Source of the DNA: JBIOJM01 sp044450785
GTDB lineage: Bacteria > Planctomycetota > Planctomycetia > Isosphaerales > Isosphaeraceae
Reading direction: 5' to 3'
NCBI GenBank assembly: GCA_044450785.1
Contig: JBIOJM010000092.1
Span: forward strand, 1-29,234
Length of the DNA: 29,234 bases
Part shown: one piece after another, positions 22,324 through 29,234 of the stretch
How positions within the stretch are numbered: position 1 is the stretch's first letter
Layout: every line of letters begins with the position of its first letter
Translations under genes and position numbers: made by a program
Notes under the pieces: model-generated
Told to the model about the DNA's origin: nothing
Database searches by the model: none
What the model saw: only the letters and a program-made list of their open reading frames with translations

Positions 22324-24029
22324 TCGCCCGTGCTGGTCTGCTGGTCTGGACCGCGTCGGCCGTGCTCGCGCTGATACCTTCAGCACCGGCCGATGCGAAC
22401 GACGGCCCTCGATCTCAGCCCGACGCGTCCGATCCCGGCCAGGATTCGGTCCAGGATGTCATGTTCCTGAGCGACGCCCGGCCCATTTTCATCCGGCTGA
22501 GGTTGGATGCGGGGGGCAAGGCGTTCCGAAGGGCCTGGCTCGACTCGGTGAAAGCCATCCACGCCTACCTCGACCGCAATGGAGACGGCACCCTGACCAG
22601 GGAGGAGGCCAACCGCGGCTCGCTTCCCATGATGGTGCGGGCCGCAACCGGGGGTGCGGCGGCACTTCCCAGCGCCGATCTCGATGCCAACAAGGACGGC
22701 AAGGTTTCCCTCGAAGAACTGGCCGATGTCCTCCGGCCCGCCCTCGGCCCGTTCCGCGTGCAGGTCGGCCGCGTTGCGGTCGACCGCAACGACGCCCTGT
22801 TCAACCACCTCGACCGGAACAAGGACGGCATGGTCAGCAAGGACGAGCTGGGCGCGGCGGTGTCGTCGCTCCACCGCTTCGATCTGGACGATGACGAGCT
22901 GATCGACCCGAGCGAGCTGGAGCCGTTCAGCAACCCGATCGCGGCGATGAATGAGGAGCAGACGCGGCGGGGGAAGTACGCGACGGTACCACCGGTGATC
23001 GAGCTGTCGTCCGACGATCCCTCGTTCCGTCCCGTGCGGCTCGTGCTCAAGAAATACGACAAGGGGACGAGCGAGGGCGCGGCGGCCGGTGACAATCGGC
23101 TCAGCCCCGGCGAGTTCGCGATCGACCCCAAGGACTTTGCGTCATCCGACACCGACAACGACGGCGCGCTCGACACCGAGGAGCTGCGCCGGTACCTCAG
23201 CCGGGTCGGGCCCGACCAGGAGCTGGTCGTCAAGCTCGCCGGGAACGGCTCGGCCTCCACCACGATCGAGGCGTCGGGCGCGGGCTCCAGGCCCTTGCCG
23301 CCGGGAGTCCACGTTCAGCGGCTCTCTGCCGGAGACATCGAGGTCGCGATCGGCGAGGTCAACCTTGAATTCCACGCCGATCCAGGCGAGCACGCCGCCG
23401 AGAACGCGAAGCGCTACTATGCCGGCCAGTTCCAGGCCGCCGACAAGGATAACAACAAGTATCTCGATAAGACAGAAGTGAAGGACCACGGCCCGTTCGC
23501 CTCGCTGTTCGACATGATGGACGCGGACGGCGACGGCAAGCTCTACCTGAAGGAGGTCGACGCGTTTGTCGATCAGCAGACGCAGGCCGCGCGCAGCCAG
23601 ATGGTCCTGACGGTTGCCGATCAAGGGCGAGCGATCTTCGCCATCATGGACCTGAATCGCGATCGCCACCTCGGCATCCGTGAGATCCGAGACGCGGTCG
23701 CGCGGGTGTCGTCGTGGGATCGTGATGGGGACGGCCTGATCCGCTCCGACGAGGTCCCCCACCACTACCAGTTGTCGATCGGTCGAGGCCAGATCACAGC
23801 GGTCGGCATGTCCTCGTTCAGCGCCGCCGGGATGATGGCGCCACCCGTTACGCCGGTGCCGGCCGCGGGCCCTTCCTGGTTCCGCAAGATGGATCGGAAC
23901 CGCGACGGCGATGTCTCACGCCGGGAGTTCCTCGGCCCTCGCGCCGACTTCGAGCGCCTCGACCGAGACCATGATGGTCTGATCGATGCCGAGGAAGCGG
24001 CCCAGCCCAAAGTAACAGGCCGGAAATAA
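22320..24029 (+). CDS. Secreted protein with eleven EF-hand calcium loops
   Basis: 569 aa with a signal peptide (residues 1-26, LLVWTASAVLALIPSAPADA). Eleven 12-residue EF-hand-type loops can be read: residues 85-96 (DRNGDGTLTREE), 122-133, 165-176, 188-199, 277-288, 375-386, 401-412, 444-455, 467-478, 525-536 and 548-559 (DRDHDGLIDAEE). Most have Asp at positions 1, 3 and 5 and Glu at 12; those at 188, 375 and 444 lack the glycine at position 6. Residues 295-370 form a loop-free domain of unknown fold. It probably binds many Ca2+ ions in the periplasm or at the surface. It overlaps the DUF1501 gene by 4 bp, forming one transcription unit. Confidence 0.88.
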   Translation: MIARAGLLVWTASAVLALIPSAPADANDGPRSQPDASDPGQDSVQDVMFLSDARPIFIRLRLDAGGKAFRRAWLDSVKAIHAYLDRNGDGTLTREEANRGSLPMMVRAATGGAAALPSADLDANKDGKVSLEELADVLRPALGPFRVQVGRVAVDRNDALFNHLDRNKDGMVSKDELGAAVSSLHRFDLDDDELIDPSELEPFSNPIAAMNEEQTRRGKYATVPPVIELSSDDPSFRPVRLVLKKYDKGTSEGAAAGDNRLSPGEFAIDPKDFASSDTDNDGALDTEELRRYLSRVGPDQELVVKLAGNGSASTTIEASGAGSRPLPPGVHVQRLSAGDIEVAIGEVNLEFHADPGEHAAENAKRYYAGQFQAADKDNNKYLDKTEVKDHGPFASLFDMMDADGDGKLYLKEVDAFVDQQTQAARSQMVLTVADQGRAIFAIMDLNRDRHLGIREIRDAVARVSSWDRDGDGLIRSDEVPHHYQLSIGRGQITAVGMSSFSAAGMMAPPVTPVPAAGPSWFRKMDRNRDGDVSRREFLGPRADFERLDRDHDGLIDAEEAAQPKVTGRK

Positions 24030-24041
24030 CTTCCCGGTCTG

Positions 24042-24068
24042 ACCATCAAATCAAACGTCGATGATGGT
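24042..24068. repeat. 7-bp inverted repeat between convergent genes
   Basis: ACCATCA (24042-24048) and TGATGGT (24062-24068) are perfect complements with a 13-nt loop, between the ends of the EF-hand (plus) and Imm33-like (minus) genes. There is no T-run on either side, so a terminator role is only possible. Confidence 0.3.
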
Positions 24069-24136
24069 GGGCGCACACACGTGTTGAGGCGAAAAAACGG
24101 TCCCGCTTGTCCTCGGGGGTCGCCTCTGGGGATGGG

Positions 24137-24838
24137 TCATTCGGGATAAGATTCCTTCGCACTGCCGTCCGCCGATCGCTGGAGCCAAGTGTCCAGAAAG
24201 CTGCCACGGACGATCCCGAGCGGTTCGCCTTGATTGAGGATCGTCACGCCATTTTTGCGATCAACAACCACGGTCGCCCCTACCGGGAAGGTCACGAACC
24301 CCTGGATGCCCTTCTGTCCCAGATACGCCTCGTACAGCGACACGCAGCAGAGGTTGCCGGGGTCGTTGTGGTCGTGGACCTCGTCGAGACAGCCCACGAA
24401 CCAGCCCGAGTCCCGCTCGTTCGTGCCCTCCGATCGGGTCATGAAGAAATCGCTGGCGGCGAATCGCGTGCAGGTGATCAGCGATTGACGGATACTCGGG
24501 ATCTGCATCTCGTGGCGGAGCGACACGCTGTCCAGCATAAAAACCTGCACCATCTTCTGGCGCAGCGTGTGGGTGACGCCCGGAATCCACCGGATCGGTA
24601 AGGACCTCATGTCCGGTTCCTCCAGCGTGAGATGCGTCGGCCCCTGTTCCTGAACCCTGGTGAGCATCCACCCGATCTGAAAGGTCTCACCGGGTCGAAA
24701 GACCGACCCGTCCGCAACCATGCGCTCGACTGTCTCGACCGTCTCCCGGATGTAGATATCCGGGACGGTGGATACGTCGGCCTCGAGCACGAACTCCGGG
24801 TGTCCGAGCTGCTCGCATTTCGTTGTGGAGATAATCAT
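24137..24838 (-). CDS. Two-domain protein with C-terminal Imm33/DUF2185-like domain
   Basis: 233 aa from the ATG at 24838, chosen because AGAGG lies 5 bp upstream; an ATG 15 bp earlier has no Shine-Dalgarno site. Residues 1-105 make a first domain (CEQLGHPEFVLEADVS, TFQIGWMLTRVQ, LPIRWIPGVT) of a type I have no firm name for. Residues about 110-215 match the Imm33/DUF2185 pattern: DSGWFVGCLDEVHDHNDP (143-160), VSLYEAYLG, and FVTFPVGATVVVD. Imm33 domains were proposed as immunity proteins for polymorphic toxins, but members are often found far from toxins. No toxin gene is visible here. The function is therefore open. Confidence 0.65.
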   Translation of the reverse strand: MIISTTKCEQLGHPEFVLEADVSTVPDIYIRETVETVERMVADGSVFRPGETFQIGWMLTRVQEQGPTHLTLEEPDMRSLPIRWIPGVTHTLRQKMVQVFMLDSVSLRHEMQIPSIRQSLITCTRFAASDFFMTRSEGTNERDSGWFVGCLDEVHDHNDPGNLCCVSLYEAYLGQKGIQGFVTFPVGATVVVDRKNGVTILNQGEPLGIVRGSFLDTWLQRSADGSAKESYPE

Positions 24839-24910
24839 CTGACCTCTGGGCATGATCGCCAGTGATTGGCCCGATCCATCCCCTTGCTCGCCCAATGTGA
24901 CCGGCCGCTC

Positions 24911-25141
24911 TCACTTCTTCTTCATCACTTCCTCGGATTTCCCAACGTACCGTACGACGCTCCCTTGCTTCGGCTCCTTCGCTTGCACGGCGTCGGAGGC
25001 GTGCCAGGCGGCGGCATCGTAACCGGCGAGGTCACGTCCCCGTTGGGTGATCGCCGCCAGTTCATCTTTGGATGGCGTCTCTTTGCGTGCCGGTGGGTCG
25101 GTGAGGGCGATGAGGGCGAGGGCGGTCATGGTTACCAGCAT
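24911..25141 (-). CDS. Short secreted protein, possibly truncated
   Basis: 76 aa with a signal peptide (MLVTMTALALIALTDPPA). The mature part (DELAAITQRGRDLAGYDAAAWHASDAV, then GSVVRYVG) resembles the start of a secreted planctomycete family in which I would expect a further ~60 residues. Here it ends in a short basic tail (SEEVMKKK), so it may be truncated by frameshift or be a short paralogue. A GGAG lies about 11 bp before the ATG. It shares strand with the Imm33-like gene 72 bp downstream. Confidence 0.5.
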   Translation of the reverse strand: MLVTMTALALIALTDPPARKETPSKDELAAITQRGRDLAGYDAAAWHASDAVQAKEPKQGSVVRYVGKSEEVMKKK

Positions 25142-25439
25142 GGGTTGGTCTCCGGAGCCAAGAGCCTCGTGAACTCTGGGCGTTGCCTAGTGTATCATTC
25201 GGGTTTGTTTCCCGTCTCTGGGCTGGATTCGTCTGGTGTTCTCTCCCAGTTCCCGGCATGCAGATGTCGAGAAAGCAGTCCGCCCACTGCTGATCCCGAT
25301 CGCCGAGAGCTTGCGGCGACCGATCAGCGGAATTGGTCACGGTTTGCCAATTGACTCGTCACGGGCCGGGAGGCGAGCATGCGGTGTCCCGAAGTGTCCG
25401 AATGAACGATGAGGGAGGGTCGTCGAGGTAATTGATCCC
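25142..25439. other. Divergent intergenic region without clear genes
   Basis: About 300 bp separate the short secreted protein (minus) and the Ycf48-like gene (plus). An imperfect inverted repeat occurs around 25298-25326 (GATCGCCG and CGGCGA-CCG-ATC). No convincing promoter, RNA gene or reading frame was found. Confidence 0.4.
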
Positions 25440-26504
25440 ATGAAGCAAGCTTCTCGTCGAGGCTGGATAACGGCTCTGATCACCCTACTATTCCAGGGTG
25501 TCGCCCATGCGCAATGGATGCCCCAGGCCAGCGGGACCAAGGCTCGGCTCCGTGGCCTCAGCGTCGTGGACTCGAAGGTCGTCTGGGTGAGCGGCAGCCA
25601 TGGGACGTTCGTGATGACCACCGACAGTGGGGCCACCTGGCGACCGCGGACCGTCCCCGATGCGCCCGGCCTCGACTGTCGGGACATTCACGCCGTCGAT
25701 CGCCGGACGGCATACCTGCTGTCCATCGGCGAAGGAGATCGGTCTCGCATCTTCAAGACGACCGACGGCGGCGACTCTTGGAGCTTGCAGTTCATGAATC
25801 GGGACCCGAAGGGCTTCCTCGATGCCTTCGCATTCTGGGATGTGAATCGTGGCATCGCCCTGGGAGATCCGGTGGACGGTCGGTTCACCATCCTGGCCAC
25901 CGACGACGGTGGAAGGAACTGGAAACGAAATCCGGTTGAAAGCATGCCCCCGGCGTTGCCCGGCGAGGGGGCATTCGCCGCCAGCGGGACCTGCTTGGTG
26001 GTCCAGGGGCAGCGGAATGCCTGGTTCGGGACAGGAGGGGCGAGGCCGTCAAGGATCTTTCGCTCCATCGATCGGGGCCGGACCTGGACCGTGCATGAGA
26101 CGCCGATTCGAGCGGATACTGCCTCCTCGGGCATCTTCTCGCTGAGTTTCCGGGATACCGATCACGGCGTGGCTGTGGGTGGCGACTACAAGCGGCCGGA
26201 GAAGGCCGATCGGATCATCGCACGAACGGCGGACGGCGGTCGCACCTGGAACTTGATCAAGGGTCCGCAACCTCGGGGTTATCGATCCGCGGTGGCCTAT
26301 GTGCCGGGCACGGCGAAGCCGACCCTGGTCGTCGTGGGTCCCACCGGGTCGGACTACTCGACCGATGACGGTGAAACGTGGCTGCCGTTGGGCAAGATCG
26401 GGTTTCATGCGGTCGGCTTCGCAGGTCCGAATGCGGGGTGGGCCGTGGGGGAGGATGGAGTGATTGCCAGGTCCAGCCGCTCGATCGAGCCGGAGAGGCG
26501 GTGA
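25440..26504 (+). CDS. Secreted BNR/Asp-box repeat protein (Ycf48-like beta-propeller)
   Basis: 354 aa with a signal peptide (residues 1-24, ITALITLLFQGVAHA). Six Asp-box motifs (S/T-x-D-x-G-x-T-W) mark beta-propeller blades: TTDSGATW, KTTDGGDSW, ATDDGGRNW, RSIDRGRTW, TADGGRTW and STDDGETW. The overall pattern, ending with GFAGPNAGWAVGEDGVIARS, resembles Ycf48-like and BNR-repeat glycosyl-hydrolase-like proteins. Outside phototrophs such proteins have no settled role; sialidase catalytic residues are not evident. The ATG directly opens the signal peptide; GAGG stands about 11 bp upstream. Confidence 0.82.
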   Translation: MKQASRRGWITALITLLFQGVAHAQWMPQASGTKARLRGLSVVDSKVVWVSGSHGTFVMTTDSGATWRPRTVPDAPGLDCRDIHAVDRRTAYLLSIGEGDRSRIFKTTDGGDSWSLQFMNRDPKGFLDAFAFWDVNRGIALGDPVDGRFTILATDDGGRNWKRNPVESMPPALPGEGAFAASGTCLVVQGQRNAWFGTGGARPSRIFRSIDRGRTWTVHETPIRADTASSGIFSLSFRDTDHGVAVGGDYKRPEKADRIIARTADGGRTWNLIKGPQPRGYRSAVAYVPGTAKPTLVVVGPTGSDYSTDDGETWLPLGKIGFHAVGFAGPNAGWAVGEDGVIARSSRSIEPERR

Positions 26505-26518
26505 AGACGCCAGAATCG

Positions 26519-26725
26519 TCATCGGCACAGAGGACGAGAGAATAGCCCGCCTAACCATCCCACCAGCAGAGCGAACAGCGAGCCTCCAATCCGCAGGATA
26601 CCGAGCGTCACAGTGAAGAGCCCGCTCTCCCAGAGGTCGCTCGACTCCCTCAGAGCAGCGAGGCTGACCCCAAGAACGAAGATGATGACGAGGAGGCTGG
26701 CGATGTTGAATCGGAGCATGCGCAT
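26519..26725 (-). CDS. Short membrane protein, possibly truncated
   Basis: 68 aa with two hydrophobic segments (IASLLVIIFVLGVSLAAL, residues 8-25; and IGGSLFALLVGWLGGLF, residues 46-62) and LWESGLFTVTLGILR between them. The first 45 residues resemble the start of a planctomycete membrane family (FRIASLMILIAVLAVGLAAL-type openings) that usually continues for several more segments, so this may be truncated. No strong Shine-Dalgarno site. It converges with the Ycf48-like gene 14 bp away. Confidence 0.45.
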   Translation of the reverse strand: MRMLRFNIASLLVIIFVLGVSLAALRESSDLWESGLFTVTLGILRIGGSLFALLVGWLGGLFSRPLCR

Positions 26726-26938
26726 GATAGGATCGTCCGATAGAACTCCGTGAGGACCGGTATCACAACCTAATCATGAGATGAGTGCCACTGGGTATCG
26801 AGATCCTGATCGAAGCGAGAGCCGCGGATTCCTCCTGCTTGACGTTGTGATCCTCCCCGCCCGCCAGCGGCATTACGATCGTCGAAAGGGACAAAGGGCG
26901 GAACACGAGCGGGCGACGAGGAGATGAGGCGATCGACC

Positions 26939-27697
26939 ATGCGGTTGAACCCGAGAATATGTTCGCTCTCGATCGCCCACCTTGTCGGCGGAATCCTCTG
27001 CTGCGGGCTGTTCGCCATCATGCCCCCGATTCCTTTCAAACTGGGCGACTTGCCAATCGTAACACTCCTCGCCATCCTGCTCAGCCAGGCTTATCTCCTG
27101 GGACTCTGGACGGCCTTCTCCGATGCATCCCTATGGAGCCGACTACTGGTGCTGGGCATGGGGGCTGCGTACCTGGAGGGCCTCTTCGGCTTGGTGGCCG
27201 GTCGCAATGCGATGCCATTGGCGGCGGCAACGACCGCGCTGGCCACTGCGTGCGTCCTCCTCGCAGCCCGACGGTGGGGAAGTACGCTTCGCAGTATCAC
27301 GGAGCCGCCCAGTCGTGCAGCAGCCACGTCCTGCCAGATCAAGATCCGGGAGCTAATGATCCTGACGTTCGTTCTTGCCCTGCTCTTTGCAGGTGCGAGG
27401 GGCATGCGAGAGACGGTCCCCTCGAACAACATCATCCCGATGGTCGTCTTCAGCTTGTGCAATGTGGTCCTGGGCCTTGCCGCCGCATGGGCCGCCCTCG
27501 GGCTCGCTCAGCCCATCAAGCGGTGGCCCGTCGTGTTTCTCCTTTCCCCGGCGCTCGCAACCTTGTTTTGGTACGGCGTGCGTTCCCCCGGCTTGGCTAT
27601 CTATTGGAACATCAACGTTTGCCTGCTCATGCAGGCCGCCGTCACCTTCGGATCGTTGCTCGTCCTCCGGTCCTGCGGATTCCGCCTCGTCCTCTAG
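26939..27697 (+). CDS. Polytopic membrane protein of unknown function
   Basis: 252 aa from the ATG at 26939, with GAGG 9 bp upstream; an ATG 15 bp earlier abuts its GGAG and is less suitable. About seven hydrophobic segments can be read, for example VGGILCCGLFAIMPP, LPIVTLLAILLSQAYLLGLW, LMILTFVLALLFAG, FSLCNVVLGLAAAWAALGL and VVFLLSPALATLFWYG, with a short charged loop near residues 115-135. The segment KIRELMILTFVLALLFA is like openings of other planctomycete membrane proteins. I recognise no family or active-site motif. Confidence 0.65.
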   Translation: MRLNPRICSLSIAHLVGGILCCGLFAIMPPIPFKLGDLPIVTLLAILLSQAYLLGLWTAFSDASLWSRLLVLGMGAAYLEGLFGLVAGRNAMPLAAATTALATACVLLAARRWGSTLRSITEPPSRAAATSCQIKIRELMILTFVLALLFAGARGMRETVPSNNIIPMVVFSLCNVVLGLAAAWAALGLAQPIKRWPVVFLLSPALATLFWYGVRSPGLAIYWNINVCLLMQAAVTFGSLLVLRSCGFRLVL

Positions 27698-27893
27698 GCG
27701 CCACCAGACACATGGAGTACCAGTTCCCGGAGGAGAACCGGAGGCGGGTTTGAGCCCGATTCGATCTTTGAGAACCAGGACAATGCCGAGCATCTGATCA
27801 CCGGTTCGAGTGTAACGATCGTGGTCGCTTCAACCAGGGATATCTCGTCAGGGCAAGAGCCTTGGCATCGATGTCAGTGGCGAGCAAGTCGAT

Positions 27894-29234
27894 TCACTGA
27901 CCGACCGGTCGTTCGTTGCTGATTTTGATCTCACTGACCGGATACCATCCGTCTTTCGCACGCCCCTTGATCCCCAGTCTCACCACGGGATTCGAGGTAT
28001 GCTCTTCGACGACAGCCAAGGACAAGATGAGGACGCCTGCGGGGATATCCCCTGGTAAGGTGATCGTGTCGGTCGCGACGGCAACCTCGCCTGGAGGCAG
28101 GTCTCCCGGCTCGTTGAAGAACCCCTCCGTGAACAGTTCGATCGAGCCGGGCAGCCAGCGGTTGACCGTCGTGTTGGAAACGAACACCGTCGCATAGCCC
28201 TCATCGTTGCTCAGACGGTAGGCGAGTCGATAGGGCTTGTAGCAAGGAGCGGAGCCGACGTTTTGCCACTTCATGAGCAGATCCAGCTTGGCTCCGGGTT
28301 TGGCAGCCGAAGGATGCTTTAACTCGTTGAGCACGAGCCGATAGCCCAGCCTCCGCAGGAATCTCTCAAGCTCAGGGCGCACGTTGCCCCCGGATGGGAG
28401 CGGTGCCGACTTGTTGTTGATATACGAGGCATGAAGGGCAAGAGCGTAGTTGAAGATATACCGTAGTGACCACCCTTCGTTGACCCATTTCCGCATATCC
28501 CAGCAGGTCTCCCAGGCGATGGGAGCGGTCTTCCACACGTCTTGGATGCCGCTGTCCTTGATCGAGATCGGATAGCTGTCCCGCATGTGGCACCAGTTTT
28601 TGGAGAACCCGCCCATGTCACCGAGACAGTCGGCTCGCCAACCCGCTCCATGCTGTGTGGCGTATCTCAGGCAATCACCGCCACCGATCAACATCAACAG
28701 CGGTGTCTTCCTGAAGGCGGCGCGATAGGCATCAATCACCTTGGTTCGGTTCTCGATGGTCGGCAGTTTGTTCTTGCGGGAGCCGCTGAGGTGCCACTCC
28801 CCCCACCAGCCCATCGATCCGATATCAACATGAGCGATGTCAGGGTGACCGTCATACCGCTCGCCAAGCCGTTTGATGAAGTCGAGATGCCGCTTGAGGG
28901 TGATCGGATCATCCATGTCCGCGATCGGGAAAGCAGTCCCTTCGTAGTCGGCAATCAGTTCTTTGCCTCCGACCTCGTTCAACCACTTGGGATGGTATGG
29001 CTCGTTCCGAGTGGTTGAACAGCACATGACCCTGAACGCCAGCTTTTGCCCTGACTCATGGCTGTCCTTCAGAACTCGATCCAGGAGATCGTCGTTGATC
29101 TTCCCAGGTCGAGGTTCCAATTCACCCCAACCCCACCGAATGTAATAGACTGTCGAGGGAATCCATGACGGAAGGTTCCTGTCATGTCGATTTGAGCGGT
29201 GAAATGTCTCCCAGCCCATGCCGGGGTTTGCGAG
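27894..29234 (-). CDS. DUF4832-type TIM-barrel protein, 5' end outside window
   Basis: The frame is open to the right edge (LANPG precedes the first in-window ATG at 29219), so the true start lies beyond 29234 and about 446 codons are present. The visible part begins in a glycoside-hydrolase-like barrel: NPGMGWETF, then YYIRWGWGELEPRPG, AFRVMCC, HPDIAHVDIGSMGWWGEWH (about residues 130-150) and PLLMLIGGGD. It ends with a beta-sandwich (NVGSAPCYKPYRLAYRL, LPPGEVAVATDTITLPGDIPAG, SLAVVEEHT). This layout fits the DUF4832 family of barrel proteins found with carbohydrate-active enzymes. The glutamate in WWGEWH is a candidate catalytic residue. Probably secreted; the substrate is unknown. Downstream (27698-27893) there is no gene. 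Confidence 0.7.
   Translation of the reverse strand, partial: LANPGMGWETFHRSNRHDRNLPSWIPSTVYYIRWGWGELEPRPGKINDDLLDRVLKDSHESGQKLAFRVMCCSTTRNEPYHPKWLNEVGGKELIADYEGTAFPIADMDDPITLKRHLDFIKRLGERYDGHPDIAHVDIGSMGWWGEWHLSGSRKNKLPTIENRTKVIDAYRAAFRKTPLLMLIGGGDCLRYATQHGAGWRADCLGDMGGFSKNWCHMRDSYPISIKDSGIQDVWKTAPIAWETCWDMRKWVNEGWSLRYIFNYALALHASYINNKSAPLPSGGNVRPELERFLRRLGYRLVLNELKHPSAAKPGAKLDLLMKWQNVGSAPCYKPYRLAYRLSNDEGYATVFVSNTTVNRWLPGSIELFTEGFFNEPGDLPPGEVAVATDTITLPGDIPAGVLILSLAVVEEHTSNPVVRLGIKGRAKDGWYPVSEIKISNERPVGQ

Overview
The window is GC-rich bacterial chromosome and looks like a planctomycete, most likely Isosphaeraceae or a relative. The main reason is the co-oriented DUF1549/DUF1553 and DUF1501 gene pair (19246-22323), a hallmark of that phylum. 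Other planctomycete-like traits are many secreted proteins of unknown role, a Uma2-family gene, EF-hand and leucine-rich-repeat secreted proteins, a BlaI-type repressor, and short heptamer repeats between genes. The assignment rests on gene content only; no rRNA or tRNA was seen.

Left part (1-6349, all minus strand): an HTH protein, a secreted prenyltransferase-repeat protein, an HlyD-type membrane-fusion protein, and a tight pair made of an HtrA-like serine protease followed 6 bp later by a sirtuin. After a 14-bp inverted heptamer repeat (6474-6519) come a secreted gamma-glutamyltransferase-like enzyme (plus), then a thioredoxin-TPR protein and a DUF2442 protein (minus), a secreted leucine-rich-repeat protein (plus), a VapBC-like toxin-antitoxin pair (plus) and a Uma2-family protein (minus).

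Middle part (12531-13727) has no intact protein gene. It holds a possible plus-strand promoter, about 450 nt with three consecutive domains closed by complementary segments, and a plus-strand intrinsic terminator set back-to-back with a minus-strand one. I read this as a candidate structured non-coding RNA of unknown family. Next to it lie two gene remnants on the minus strand: a GspE/PilB-type N-terminal domain piece and the tail of a serine recombinase. The area therefore looks like a site of past insertion and decay.

Right part: a large secreted clan-A-like glycoside hydrolase (minus), a small membrane protein (plus), rsmA/ksgA (minus), and a plus-strand cluster. The cluster has a BlaI-type repressor whose expected sensor-protease partner is reduced to a 51-codon M56-like/WD40 remnant, then DUF1549/DUF1553, DUF1501 and an 11-loop EF-hand protein, the last two overlapping by ATGA. 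It is followed by a two-domain Imm33/DUF2185-like protein, a short secreted protein, a Ycf48-like/BNR repeat protein, a short membrane protein, a polytopic membrane protein, and the 3' part of a DUF4832-type TIM-barrel protein that runs off the right edge.

Start codons were moved from the longest reading frame wherever a Shine-Dalgarno site or signal peptide favoured an internal start. All functional names come from reading motifs by eye; no database search was run.
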